Assembly (NCBI GenBank): GCA_965223985.1
Contig: OZ245030.1
Location: forward strand, 4,402,001 to 4,466,000
Direction: 5' to 3'
From: JAPPKS01 sp963667895
GTDB lineage: Bacteria > Poribacteria > WGA-4E > PCPOR2b
Length of the DNA: 64,000 nucleotides
In this document: piece after piece, positions 30,651 through 40,059 of the stretch
Numbering within the stretch: the first letter of the stretch is position 1
Layout: each line of letters starts with the position of its first letter
Translations under genes and position numbers: made by a program
Notes under the pieces: generated by a model
The model's database searches: none
What the model saw: the letters and a program-made list of their open reading frames with translations, nothing else
Told to the model about the DNA's origin: nothing

Positions 30651-31322
30651 ATGTCGATTGTTGAACCGATGTCAAAAGTCGATGGTGTTTTGGCAGCAGA
30701 TCCAATCGTGCGGGAGGTTGCCGATCCACATGTCATATCAAGTTATCTGCGTCAATTGAACCGCAGGAAAAGCGATCGATCTACTGGAAACAACGATACT
30801 GTAATATGGAATATCAGCACTCGGCTTCTTCAACTACAGATTGAACAGCAGATTAGAGTGAGTATCACCTACTTTGAAGATAAGGAATTGCAGTCGGGAG
30901 CTTACGAGATTCTGTCACAAGGAGTTTTTCCACGGGTTTTCCCCGACCGGAGCCTAACCCCCCAATCTTCGTCTGAGTTCATTTCCTTATCAACCCATCC
31001 GCCCGCGCGGCAGAACGAAGGCTCCACGATTACACCGAGTCCCAAACCGGGTAGCAGAGCGAGACAACTGCCAATCGACGGGAAGTTTGATGTACCCAAA
31101 CCGATCGCTTCGACAGTTCACCCGGTCCCCCAAGCGCCTAGCGATCGAACTCCTCAAGAACTTAGCAATACAGTTGCTAACTTGGTAACCTATGTTGAGC
31201 AACTGCAGCAAGAACTCCTGACAATAAAGAACACTTTGCAAGTACATGAAGCACTCGTCAGAACAATGGACGAGCGAATCAGGCGGTTAGAATTGGAAAA
31301 TCGTCAGTTGCATAAAATTTAA
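30651..31322 (+). CDS. hypothetical protein with C-terminal coiled coil
   Basis: From ATG 30651 (preceded by AGGGG) the product is 223 residues; an upstream ATG at 30558 in the same frame is possible. The N-terminal half is a mixed domain (RLLQLQIEQQIRVSITYFEDKELQ), the middle is Pro/Ser-rich and probably unstructured, and the last 55 residues form a coiled coil. No known family is recognised. It lies between holA and a cytochrome gene on the same strand. Confidence 0.5.
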   Translation: MSIVEPMSKVDGVLAADPIVREVADPHVISSYLRQLNRRKSDRSTGNNDTVIWNISTRLLQLQIEQQIRVSITYFEDKELQSGAYEILSQGVFPRVFPDRSLTPQSSSEFISLSTHPPARQNEGSTITPSPKPGSRARQLPIDGKFDVPKPIASTVHPVPQAPSDRTPQELSNTVANLVTYVEQLQQELLTIKNTLQVHEALVRTMDERIRRLELENRQLHKI

Positions 31323-31568
31323 GAGCGCCAGGATGCTACTTCCATATAGGCGCTGACCGCTCTGACGATGTGAATGAAGATGTAGTCAACGCGAAAGTCT
31401 CAACTCTGTTTGAGTTAATTGCTAGGTCACGATCAGGGTTGTAGAATCCAAGAGAATCATCGGCAAATTACCTACCGTAATCACCCCACAAGACAAGCTA
31501 ATATACCACTTTCTGGTGGAAAACTAAGGACACCTACTCTTGAACAAATACCAGAGTGATAGAGGTTA

Positions 31569-31931
31569 ATGCGCGAACCGGTTGTTTGGATCTCCATACT
31601 GATTGTTATTGGTTTACTTGGGATAATCGCCGTGGCATTTGTAACCATGTCGGACACAACTCCAAGGACTTTCGCGGCAGATAAGGGCGCCAACTTCATT
31701 GATGTTTCCACCTATCCTTTGAAGATGCAGGAACACTACAAGATTTTCGCGCAGAAATGCAGTCGGTGTCATACGCTAGCTCGCCCAATTAATTCAAATT
31801 TTGTTGGGGAACCGTGGAGAAAATATGTCCACAGAATGATGAGAAAACCCGGATCGGGATTAACACCGAAAACCGCAGAACAGATTATCGAATTTCTGAT
31901 CTACGATACTCAGGTGAGAGAAAACGGATAA
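31569..31931 (+). CDS. membrane-anchored monohaem c-type cytochrome
   Basis: The 120-residue product has an N-terminal membrane helix (ISILIVIGLLGIIAVAFV), then a single haem c attachment motif CSRCH (C64, C67, H68). MM in the YVHRMMRKPGSGLT segment can supply the axial methionine. It should face the periplasm and pass electrons. GAGG precedes the ATG closely. No oxidase genes are adjacent. Confidence 0.85.
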   Translation: MREPVVWISILIVIGLLGIIAVAFVTMSDTTPRTFAADKGANFIDVSTYPLKMQEHYKIFAQKCSRCHTLARPINSNFVGEPWRKYVHRMMRKPGSGLTPKTAEQIIEFLIYDTQVRENG

Positions 31932-32010
31932 TCTAAATCGACTTTCCTATCAACTGACCACTCCTGTGGCGAAATTTACGTAGTCATGGTGGGATAACCG
32001 CATTACTCTG

Positions 32011-33494
32011 CTAAACTCCATCAGTGGACAAGGGGCGTACATCGATTTCAGCCACCCGGCAGCCATTGATACAGGCCGTAAACTCAAGATTGAAGTGGGA
32101 TGCATCGGGGTGGGATAGGGTAAATGTCGTCTCCAGCTTTTTCCACTTGTGATCAGTGGGATTTAATGCTGCAACATCTGTATAGCGCTCAATCCATCAA
32201 GACTCACGGAAGAGTGCCGAATTCACCACTATCACGGCGCCTTCGGGAACCCTATACCACAGTGTGAGTTGCACTCCCAGGCTTTTTGGATCGGGCATTA
32301 ACCATTGCGTCTTGACGCCATGGCCCGCTCTTATTACTAAACACAACCCATCTCGGTAGTTATTTTCGACTCTCACCGCTTCGCTGGCTCGCCGTTGAAT
32401 TGTACCCAGCCGAACTCTCCTTTGATATCGCCGTTGTACAACATTTTAACGCCGGAATCCGCCAACTCTTCAGCCGATTGGCTTGGTACATCAGCGAAGA
32501 TAAGCACTGTACGGTCAATGCTCTGTGGCACCGTGTCCATATGGTGGGGGTTTTTCTCGCGGAACGCGTCGCGCATTGCGTCGAGGAAACCAAAGCCGCA
32601 TTGTGCAGTTGGCTCGAGATAGCTGCTCTCGCCAAACTCATTCCAGCATTCGGCAATGACCATACCTAAATTTGGATTCGTGTACTGCTTGGCTGATAGG
32701 TACATCTCGTAAAACAAACGGGGACGAGGATTCGTACGTACCAATGCTCCGTCCCGATGCCTCGACCGCGAATCCCAGTCTGGGGGGATAGGCACAAAAT
32801 AAGGGAACTTCCCTTCGGTGGTAGCTTCCTTCCATACCTCTTCAAAACCCACCACCATATCTGCATACTGTCCCCGCTTGGCCCACTTTTGTGCCTCGCT
32901 CATGCCAGCATCCGGATAGTTGTAACCGGTAACCGCACGAAAGCCCGACTGCTTGAGTTCTTACTGGCGATGGTGTTTCTTGGCGATGAGAAAAATCCCG
33001 CCGAAACTAGCCTTCCGTGGAATCTCCGTCATCCGTTCAAGAATCTGCGCCGTTCCTTAACATCCGAAAGAGGCTAGCAGGTAGGCTGGCGTTGACACAA
33101 TTGGCACGTTCGCCTCGTCAATGCGCAGGTAGTTTGCCTAGCAAAAGTACTGATCCGTCAACACGTGCGACAGGGTTATCATGTGTTCCTCATTATATCG
33201 CTCGTTCTTGTGTTCATTGCACCACATCAAACAGAATTTCATGTAGCCCTGGCAACGAACATTAAACAGTCCTTTGTCCAAAGCCTGATTCTGTAGAGTT
33301 GCGGGACCGTGCAGATAGTGATAATACCAATCAATGGCGAAGAAATCAATGCCATGTTCTACCGCCCATTTGATATGGCAGTCCATAATTTCTGGTTCGC
33401 CATCTCGGTAATGACCGAGGATAGGATTGGTAAACCCGGCACGTTTGAATGGCATCCAACGCAACGGGTTATCACACTCGGTGGAATAAAACGC
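32011..33494 (-). pseudogene. pseudogene of a WbsX/GH99-like glycoside hydrolase-type protein
   Basis: Reading the - strand from about 33494 gives family-like text (NPILGHYRDGEPEIMDCHIKW, GIDFFAIDWYY, MKFCLMWCNE), continuing in the same frame through three stops: TAG 33138-33140, TAA 33057-33059 and TAA 32961-32963. Beyond these it reads FRAVTGYNYPDAGMSEAQ, WNEFGESSYLEPT and a C-terminal region. Near 32370 the frame shifts, and the new frame continues (RVENNYRDGLCLVIRAG, VQLTLWYRVPEGA) through a further TGA at 32197-32199 to a stop at 32011. The 5' end is missing where it meets the FlgD-like remnant. The lesions make it clearly non-functional. Confidence 0.8.
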
Positions 33495-33497
33495 AAC

Positions 33498-33783
33498 GCA
33501 CTCCTTCAAAACTTCCCCAACCCCTTCAACCCCGGGACCTGAATCCCCTACCGACTCGATAACCAGAACACGGTTACAATCAACATTTACAATCATGCGG
33601 GGACGTTGGTTCGCACCTTGCCGTTTGGACATTAAACCCGCAGGAGATTACGCTTCACGGGAAAATGCGGACTACTGGGATGGGCGGAATGCCACTGGTG
33701 AGCCTGCTGCAAGTGGCGTCTATTTTTGTACTCTAACCGCTGGCGATTTTACCGAAACTCGGATGATGGCAATACAGAAATAG
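33498..33783 (+). pseudogene. orphan C-terminal FlgD-like tail remnant
   Basis: The + strand reads ALLQNFPNPFNPGT, a stop near 33540, then IPYRLDNQNTVTINIYNHAGTL, a frameshift near 33630, and finally KPAGDYASRENADYWDGRNATGE...GVYFCTLTAGDFTETRMMAI and stop. This is the FlgD-Ig-like C-terminal tail found on many secreted proteins of such bacteria. No body of the protein is present upstream: the DNA directly to the left belongs to an oppositely oriented pseudogene. Confidence 0.78.
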
Positions 33784-33959
33784 GCATGCCATTTCACTGC
33801 TAGCTTTGGGATTCTCTCCAATCTTCTACAATATCCATTCGGTCAGTTCAGCAAGACGACAACGAATCTCTACTCAATCAAACGCTCGCTCTGTGGAACA
33901 AAATAATGATCATAATCACAATTTGTGTGCACTTTCGGTATACCCATCATCCATCGTGT

Positions 33960-35852
33960 TTACCGCACCCGTGTACCAGGGAGCATCGTCTTTTCAAACG
34001 TCGCTACAGCGAGGTCTTTCCCATCTGCGGCTGCAAGTAGCATCCCTTGTGATTTGATCCCGCGAATGGTAGCGGGTTCTAGGTTTGCAACGAGTATCAC
34101 CTGTTTCCCGATGAGATCGTCTGGCATGTAGTTTTCAGCGATGCCGGCAACGATTTGTCGTTGCTCACCGCCGAGATTGACTTGCAGTTTTAGTAGCCGG
34201 TCCGCATTGGGAATAGGCTCCGCAGCAATAACCTCGGCAACGCGCATATCCAGCGACTGGAACTGATTGAACGAAATGAGGTTAGCTTCTTCAGCTCCAT
34301 CCACGCTGTTACTTTGCACCGATTTCGTATCCTTTCGTGGGAAAATTGGCTCAGGTTTCATAATTGGAATCTCCGATGGTAACCCTCCCCACTGCGCAAC
34401 CGTATCTAATCCTTGCGCGTTGAAACTCTCGTCGAGTCCCATCTGTTGGCGGATGCGATCGGCAGTGTCGGGCATGAACGGTGAAATCAGAACGGCTACC
34501 GTTCTAAGGGCTTCCATACTGTTATAGAGGATAGTTCCCATCCGTCCCTTTCCATCCTCCGATTTCGCTAGTGTCCAAACCTGCGTCTGCTGAATGTAGC
34601 GATTAACACGCCGCACAAACTCCCAGATAGCTTCCAATGCGGCATCAAATGCACGGCGGCTCATAAGAGAATCGACCTCATTAACCGTTTCCCTTGCAAT
34701 CTGCTTGACTTCGTTGTCAAACTCACCGGGCGTCGTAGGATTGGGAATGACACCGAAGTGCTTTGAGACGAGTCCAAGTGTGCGGTTGAGTAGGTTCCCA
34801 AGATCGTTTGCGAGATCCGCGTTATACCGCAGCACAAAGCGATCGTGCCGAAAATCTCCATCGTTACCGAAGCTGAATTCGCGCATCATATAGTAGCGAA
34901 ATGCTGCCAACCCGAACTCGTCAATCAGGGCATTCATGTCAATAATATTGCCTGTTGTTTTGCTGATCCGATCTCCGTCCTTCGTCAACCAACCGTGTCC
35001 GAAAACCTGCTTTGGCAGCGGCAAGTTGACGGACATTAACATAGCAGGCCAGATAATTGCGTGAAAGCGCGTAATCTCTTTCCCCATCAGGTGTATATCC
35101 GCAGGCCAATACGTGCGGAATTTTTCGCCAGTCTCGTCGAAGTCGAGCGCGGTGATATAGTTACACAATGCCTCAATCCACACATAGATATTATGGGTAG
35201 GGTCAAATGGCAAAGGAATACCCCAGGATACGGAAGCTCTTGAGATGCTAACATTTTTCAGTCCCGATTCGATTACGCTCAGTATTTCATTACGCCGGCT
35301 ATCTGGTTGAATAAATCCTGGATTGGCGCGGATATGTTCAAGCAGCCGATTCTCATATTTCGACAGAGCAAAGAAGTAGTTTTCTTCTTCAACCCATTCC
35401 ACGGGCAAGCGGTGTACCGGACAGACCTTTTGTTCGCCTAGTTCTTTCTCTGTGTAGAAACTTTCGCACGGACGACAATAATATCCTTCATACTTGTCTT
35501 TATAGATATCTCCCGATTCATTAAGACTATTGAGGAACTTCGCCACGCCGCGTTTGTGCAATTCACTGGTTGTTCGGAGAAAAATATCGTATGAAATATT
35601 CAACTTCTTCCAAAGATTGGTAAACGTCGGTGCCATCTCATCGCAATATTGCTGTGGGGATACTCCCTTTTCAGCGGAAATTTTTTCGATATTTGCGCCG
35701 TGTTCATCCACGCCCGTTATAAAGAAAACATCATCGCCTTTGAGGCTATGATACCTTGCCAGCGCATCAGCAGCGATGCTTGTGTAAGCATGACCGACAT
35801 GCGGCTCCGCATTAACGTAGTAAATCGGTGTAGTGATATAGAATTTACCCAT
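33960..35852 (-). CDS. metG: methionyl-tRNA synthetase
   Basis: The 630-residue product charges tRNA-Met. I start at ATG 35852 (GGGG upstream), since translation from 35927 would run through leader sequence. Class I motifs are present: HVGH (HIGH-type), a zinc-binding CRPCE...CPVH knuckle, and DRISKTTGN (KMSKS-type). The C-terminal 110 residues form the EMAP/Trbp111-type tRNA-binding domain (FQSLDMRVAEVIAAEPIPNADRL, QIVAGIAENY, GIKSQGMLLAA). It is transcribed alone, divergent from an amidase gene, with a terminator-like hairpin in its leader. Confidence 0.96.
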   Translation of the reverse strand: MGKFYITTPIYYVNAEPHVGHAYTSIAADALARYHSLKGDDVFFITGVDEHGANIEKISAEKGVSPQQYCDEMAPTFTNLWKKLNISYDIFLRTTSELHKRGVAKFLNSLNESGDIYKDKYEGYYCRPCESFYTEKELGEQKVCPVHRLPVEWVEEENYFFALSKYENRLLEHIRANPGFIQPDSRRNEILSVIESGLKNVSISRASVSWGIPLPFDPTHNIYVWIEALCNYITALDFDETGEKFRTYWPADIHLMGKEITRFHAIIWPAMLMSVNLPLPKQVFGHGWLTKDGDRISKTTGNIIDMNALIDEFGLAAFRYYMMREFSFGNDGDFRHDRFVLRYNADLANDLGNLLNRTLGLVSKHFGVIPNPTTPGEFDNEVKQIARETVNEVDSLMSRRAFDAALEAIWEFVRRVNRYIQQTQVWTLAKSEDGKGRMGTILYNSMEALRTVAVLISPFMPDTADRIRQQMGLDESFNAQGLDTVAQWGGLPSEIPIMKPEPIFPRKDTKSVQSNSVDGAEEANLISFNQFQSLDMRVAEVIAAEPIPNADRLLKLQVNLGGEQRQIVAGIAENYMPDDLIGKQVILVANLEPATIRGIKSQGMLLAAADGKDLAVATFEKTMLPGTRVR

Positions 35853-35878
35853 GAATCTGTGTCCCCTTCGACTGAAAC

Positions 35879-35912
35879 AAAAAAGCCTATTATCACCGTG
35901 GTGATAATAGGC
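35879..35912 (-). terminator. terminator-like hairpin in the metG leader (candidate attenuator)
   Basis: On the - strand a perfect 13-base-pair palindrome (arms 35900-35912 and 35885-35897, GCCTATTATCACC) is followed by six T residues, and ends 26 bases before the metG ATG. No - strand gene lies upstream within the divergent intergenic region, so it is more likely leader control than the end of another gene. Confidence 0.65.
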
Positions 35913-36366
35913 GATCCTGGAAAGCATATGTTACAACCAATCTCAAGTCAGATTGCGATACGCCTGCTGTCACCTTAGCTTGAACGCATGGACATACCCG
36001 TATTGGTGAGAAAGGCAAAGCGCGTCATTAAGAGGAGACCGAATTGAGATTGTGCCATTGTTCTAATTGTCGACCTGTATCTCTTGATATTGCCAAAGCC
36101 GCTCCATCTTAGCACAAGCCCCAATGTTTATCAAGGAAAATTTAAAACCCGAAGTAGTTTTGCCGACACTCCGCCTTGCGTCATGGGCACTGTAGGATTT
36201 TGTGTTGACGCGTGTCTTGACTTCTGCTAAGCTCTCAAAGAGTTAGGTTTGTGCCACACTACTAGCAGCCTACTGTCAATGCTTTAAACATACAGCACGC
36301 ATTGGTACGAGATTCCGGTCTTGAAACCCGTGCATTGAACAATCGTGAGAGTGAGAAGAAAACACC
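35913..36366. other. divergent intergenic region metG / amidase
   Basis: It holds the candidate amidase promoter and probably the metG promoter. I see no T-box or SAM-riboswitch signature and no gene. Confidence 0.45.
36205..36233 (+). promoter_or_regulatory. candidate amidase promoter
   Basis: TTGACG (36205-36210) and TAAGCT (36228-36233) are 17 bases apart, the same unusual -10 and spacing seen upstream of the PhyH gene at 19237. Confidence 0.35.
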
Positions 36367-37785
36367 ATGTCCGCCCTAGAAATCTGCTTTATGACAGCTG
36401 CCGAGTTAAGCCAACGCATCCGCGCGAAGGATTTATCTGCTAAGGAAGTCATGGAGGCATTTTTAACGCAAATTGAGCGTGTCAACCCAAAAGTAAATGC
36501 GATTGTTACGTTGCTGCCCGAACAAGCAATTGAACAAGCCACCGCTGCTGATGAGGTGCTAACACGTGGCGAGGCGGTGACAGCACTGCACGGACTTCCT
36601 ATAGCGCACAAAGATCTGTTCCCAACCCGGGGAATCCGCACAACTTTCGGATCCCCCATTTTCAAGGACTTTGTACCGGCTGAGGACGCACTCATTGTGG
36701 AGCGATTGAAGAAAGCCGGAGCAATCACAATTGGCAAAACTAATACACCCGAGTTCGGCGCCGGGGCACAGACCTATAACGAAGTGTTCGGAGAAACCCT
36801 CAATCCCTACGACACCTCGATGACCTGTGGTGGTAGCAGCGGCGGTGCAGCAGTGGCGCTAGCCTGCGGAATGCTGCCAATCGCCGATGGTAGTGACACC
36901 GGCGGATCGCTGCGTATTCCGGCGAACTTCTGCAATGTCGTGGGTTTTCGCACTTCTCCCGGCAGAGTGCCTATTTGGCCGAACGTGGTGGGGTGGTTTC
37001 CAATTACAGTACAGGGACCAATGGCTAGAACAGTCCGGGATGCTGCACTCATATTGAGCGCAATCGCTGGTCCGGATCCACGGTCACCCATCGCCATCGC
37101 TGACCCCGGCAGTCAATTTTATCGTTCCTTGGAACGCGATTTTACAGGTGTACGCATCGCTTGGGGACATAATCTAGGGGGACTGCCGGTGGATGCGCGC
37201 GTGACTAACACAATTGATAGCCAGCGGAGCGTGTTCGATGACTTAGGCTGCGTGGTCGAAGATGGCGAACCGGATTTCGCAGGTGCAGATGAAGTCTTCA
37301 AGATATGGCGGGCGTGGCGCTTCGAGCTTGCTTATAGCGACTTACTGAAAACCCACCGTGACCAACTGAAAGACACTGTAATCTGGAATATTGAAGAAGG
37401 AATGAAGTTGAACGGACCTCAGATTGGACAAGCTGAACTTAAACGAACTGAAATTTATCACCGTGTGCGAAAATTTATGGAGACCTACGAGTTCATAATT
37501 CTCCCAGTAAACCAAGTTCCGCCCTTCGACGTAACGCAGCGTTATGTAACAGAGATTGCCGGTGAAAAAATGGAGACCTATATTGACTGGATGAAATCTT
37601 GCTATTACGTGACAGTTACCGGTCTCCCCGCAATCTCAGTTCCATGTGGTTTCACGCCCGAAGGTCTGCCTATAGGCGTCCAGATTGTGGGGCGCCACCA
37701 AGATGATTTCGGTGTATTGCAACTGGCTTATGCTTTTGAACAAGCAACAGAGTTTTGGAAACAACGCCCCTCTATAGCCAAATAG
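36367..37785 (+). CDS. amidase-signature family amidase
   Basis: The 472-residue product has the Ser-cisSer-Lys catalytic triad of the amidase signature family: K82 (IAHKDLF), S157 (CGGSSGG) and S181 (GSDTGGSLRIPA). It hydrolyses carbon-nitrogen amide bonds. The length fits stand-alone amidases rather than GatA, and no gatB or gatC gene is nearby. The substrate is unknown. It is convergent with a membrane-protein gene. Confidence 0.93.
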   Translation: MSALEICFMTAAELSQRIRAKDLSAKEVMEAFLTQIERVNPKVNAIVTLLPEQAIEQATAADEVLTRGEAVTALHGLPIAHKDLFPTRGIRTTFGSPIFKDFVPAEDALIVERLKKAGAITIGKTNTPEFGAGAQTYNEVFGETLNPYDTSMTCGGSSGGAAVALACGMLPIADGSDTGGSLRIPANFCNVVGFRTSPGRVPIWPNVVGWFPITVQGPMARTVRDAALILSAIAGPDPRSPIAIADPGSQFYRSLERDFTGVRIAWGHNLGGLPVDARVTNTIDSQRSVFDDLGCVVEDGEPDFAGADEVFKIWRAWRFELAYSDLLKTHRDQLKDTVIWNIEEGMKLNGPQIGQAELKRTEIYHRVRKFMETYEFIILPVNQVPPFDVTQRYVTEIAGEKMETYIDWMKSCYYVTVTGLPAISVPCGFTPEGLPIGVQIVGRHQDDFGVLQLAYAFEQATEFWKQRPSIAK

Positions 37786-37928
37786 TTCCATTCTCCGCCG
37801 GATTCTTTCACACCAGTCAGTCAAAGGCATCCGACTTTGGAAAGAATGAGGCATTAGGTTGAAGAAAGCGCAACCCAAGAACTGAGACTCCTGTGCATGG
37901 TACGGGGTTTTGATACGAATCACTGGAC

Positions 37929-38750
37929 TCAAATAAGCCCTGTGCGAGGCTGGATAAAAGCAATAACGCACGTCGTGATCACAGCTAACCAGATAGCGAA
38001 GTAAAACGGTACAAACTGATTCCTTTTGTCAAGCATTTCCGGATGCTGTATTGTTTTTCCGGCAAATTTTCCACGAGGCTTGTTTGGAAAAAAGAAGGTC
38101 TTGTAGGTTTCAATTGTACCGACGGTGTAACCCAGCCCCCCCATAGAGATATACAAGTACGTGTCAGTAAAACAGGCGATGAGCAATGCATAGAGAGATG
38201 CAATGATTGGGCTGCGGAAAAATTTAAGCCACTCAAAGCCTTCCAAGGGTGCGTCTTTCCAAGCGCCGCCAAAGGCTGAAATCCATCCACCCACACTGCC
38301 AACCAGCAGCACGATAATCACACCGGGTAGCTTCACATTTTCGAGTTGCAAGGCATAGATACCCGTTATAGTTAGGGCAACACCAACTAGGTAAGCTGCG
38401 CCAGCCAGCCAACGCCGCCACCGGCTGTGCACAACGGACCCACCCACGTGGAACTGCATCGGGATGAAATACTTGGATTGATCTTCTTCTCGCAGAAACG
38501 TTTTGTAGAATTCGAGTACTCCGCGTTCGATGACATAGGTCATGCCATAAAGGATAACCATACTTGCAGGCCTAGCCACGTCAAGATCTGTAACGCGCTC
38601 AAAAATTATAGCGATGAGTCCACTGAATATGATACTTCGGAAATATTTCCTATAAGTGAAACCCTCGTAGATGGCATCTTTGTACATTCCCCAAGTTGCA
38701 GAGTGTGCACCTGCCATCAAGCCGATAACTAGCGCGATAAGTAAATTCAT
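37929..38750 (-). CDS. polytopic membrane protein with internal duplication
   Basis: The 273-residue product has about six to seven membrane helices. Two halves repeat the same pattern: residues 14-43 (GAHSATWGMYKDAIYEGF..RKYFRS) and 155-184 (GWISAFGGAWKDAPLEGF..LKFFRS), each followed about 35 residues later by a G..Y....E.YKTF element (69-85 and 206-219). The conserved KDA..EGF and FRS motifs lie at helix ends. I do not recognise a named family. GGAGGAAT precedes the ATG. It could be a small transporter or channel built by duplication. Confidence 0.75.
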   Translation of the reverse strand: MNLLIALVIGLMAGAHSATWGMYKDAIYEGFTYRKYFRSIIFSGLIAIIFERVTDLDVARPASMVILYGMTYVIERGVLEFYKTFLREEDQSKYFIPMQFHVGGSVVHSRWRRWLAGAAYLVGVALTITGIYALQLENVKLPGVIIVLLVGSVGGWISAFGGAWKDAPLEGFEWLKFFRSPIIASLYALLIACFTDTYLYISMGGLGYTVGTIETYKTFFFPNKPRGKFAGKTIQHPEMLDKRNQFVPFYFAIWLAVITTCVIAFIQPRTGLI

Positions 38751-39083
38751 GTCAGTTTATATTCCTCCGATTAATAAGATTATACTGATTTGTGAAGCGT
38801 GGCAGTGTGTTCTAACGTGCCATTTGTTGCACAACCCCAAAGGAGTGAAGTGTCTCCATTTTCCCGGTTTTCCTGCATCCCTAGCTAGGCTCATTGAGAA
38901 CGACATGTAGAGAAGGGTAGCTATGCATAATCCCTCTTGCCAGAACTCACATTAACAGTCGATGCCAGATTTATAATCATGTTATCCCTACAGGATTCGG
39001 CGGACGGAAAGTCATCTGAACGTTAATTTAGTGCAAATGGGACACTACTTCCTCTACAGGATTTACTTTACAATATTCGCGTT
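38751..39083. other. gene-free stretch
   Basis: Nothing beyond the ribosome site of the membrane-protein gene at the left end is visible. Confidence 0.5.
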
Positions 39084-40055
39084 TCAAATAGATTGGTAAA
39101 TCGTTTCGATGAGGGCGAGATCTCTTTGTGCCAAATCAAGATTCATCTGAGGTTCCTTCCCTTCTCTTATGGCGCGGACAAAATCTCGGAACATGGTCTT
39201 GTAGCCAGCGACGTCGGTTAGTTTGGGAATGATGACGCGTTTCCCCACGCCGTTGACAAGAATGAATAGCCCGTTGGATTCGAAGGTAATGGAACCCTTA
39301 CGGCCAAATATCCTGGAAATACGCAGCCCTTTAAATAGCGAGGGAATCTCCCAAGAATAATACAACGTTCCAACTGCTCCCTCGGAGTATTCAATGGCAA
39401 CAAGCATACTCTTGTCTGCACCCTCTCGTGCCCCTGTGCGAAAGCCGCGTATCGACTCCACTGTTAATCCTAAATTTGCAATAAAGTTAATCCAGTGGAT
39501 TCCCCCCTCGAACATGGCTCCTCCTCCGGCTAAATCAGCATCGCTACGCCAATCGTCGGTCGTCTGGTGCTTGAGGGCATTAACATGGACGAAAAGCACT
39601 TCACCGATTAGTCCTGAACAGATAAGCTCTCGGAGCTTGAAGGCAAGGGGCTTATAAAAATAGTTCTCTGCGACAAAGACGCAACTTCTGGTTTCGACTT
39701 GTGCTTCACGGATGTTCACAAAATCAGCAGCGCGCAGAAATGCAGGCTTTTCCACAATGACATGCTTGCCTGCACGCATTGCTTCTAGCGTAAGATCAAG
39801 GTGGTAAGCCGGAGGTGTTGCAACAAGAACAACATCGATCTTGTCATCTGCAATGGCTGCATCATATGAATCATAGTAGCCACTTCCTCTGTATTTCCGG
39901 TTGTACGCAGCCGCCTTATCTCCATCTCGGCTAGCGTAATACATTCGAAAATCGTGTTTGAAGCCCGACAGTGTCTTACTGTGTAGACGTGTTGCAAAGC
40001 CACATCCCAAAAACGCTAGGTTGAGTTGCGCCGATAAATCTCTTTCTGATGCCAT
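39084..40055 (-). CDS. Gfo/Idh/MocA-family oxidoreductase
   Basis: From ATG 40055 the product is 323 residues. It has an N-terminal Rossmann fold (LAFLGCGFATRLH), the VVLVATPP and HVIVEKPAF segments with the catalytic Lys of EKP, and a C-terminal domain with GGGAMFEGGIHWINF holding the usual His. Such enzymes oxidise or reduce sugars and cyclitols with NAD(P). It starts 4 bases after the GMC gene, so the two form an operon and may act in sequence on the same substrate. Confidence 0.9.
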   Translation of the reverse strand: MASERDLSAQLNLAFLGCGFATRLHSKTLSGFKHDFRMYYASRDGDKAAAYNRKYRGSGYYDSYDAAIADDKIDVVLVATPPAYHLDLTLEAMRAGKHVIVEKPAFLRAADFVNIREAQVETRSCVFVAENYFYKPLAFKLRELICSGLIGEVLFVHVNALKHQTTDDWRSDADLAGGGAMFEGGIHWINFIANLGLTVESIRGFRTGAREGADKSMLVAIEYSEGAVGTLYYSWEIPSLFKGLRISRIFGRKGSITFESNGLFILVNGVGKRVIIPKLTDVAGYKTMFRDFVRAIREGKEPQMNLDLAQRDLALIETIYQSI

Positions 40056-40059
40056 TATG

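Noticed and set aside
32961..33140. Stop-codon readthrough or recoding in the GH99-like gene
   Set aside because: Stops are of different types (TAG and TAA) and a frameshift and TGA follow, so decay is the simpler reading.
35853..36366. T-box or SAM riboswitch upstream of metG
   Set aside because: I looked for the T-box core and S-box motifs on the - strand and found neither.
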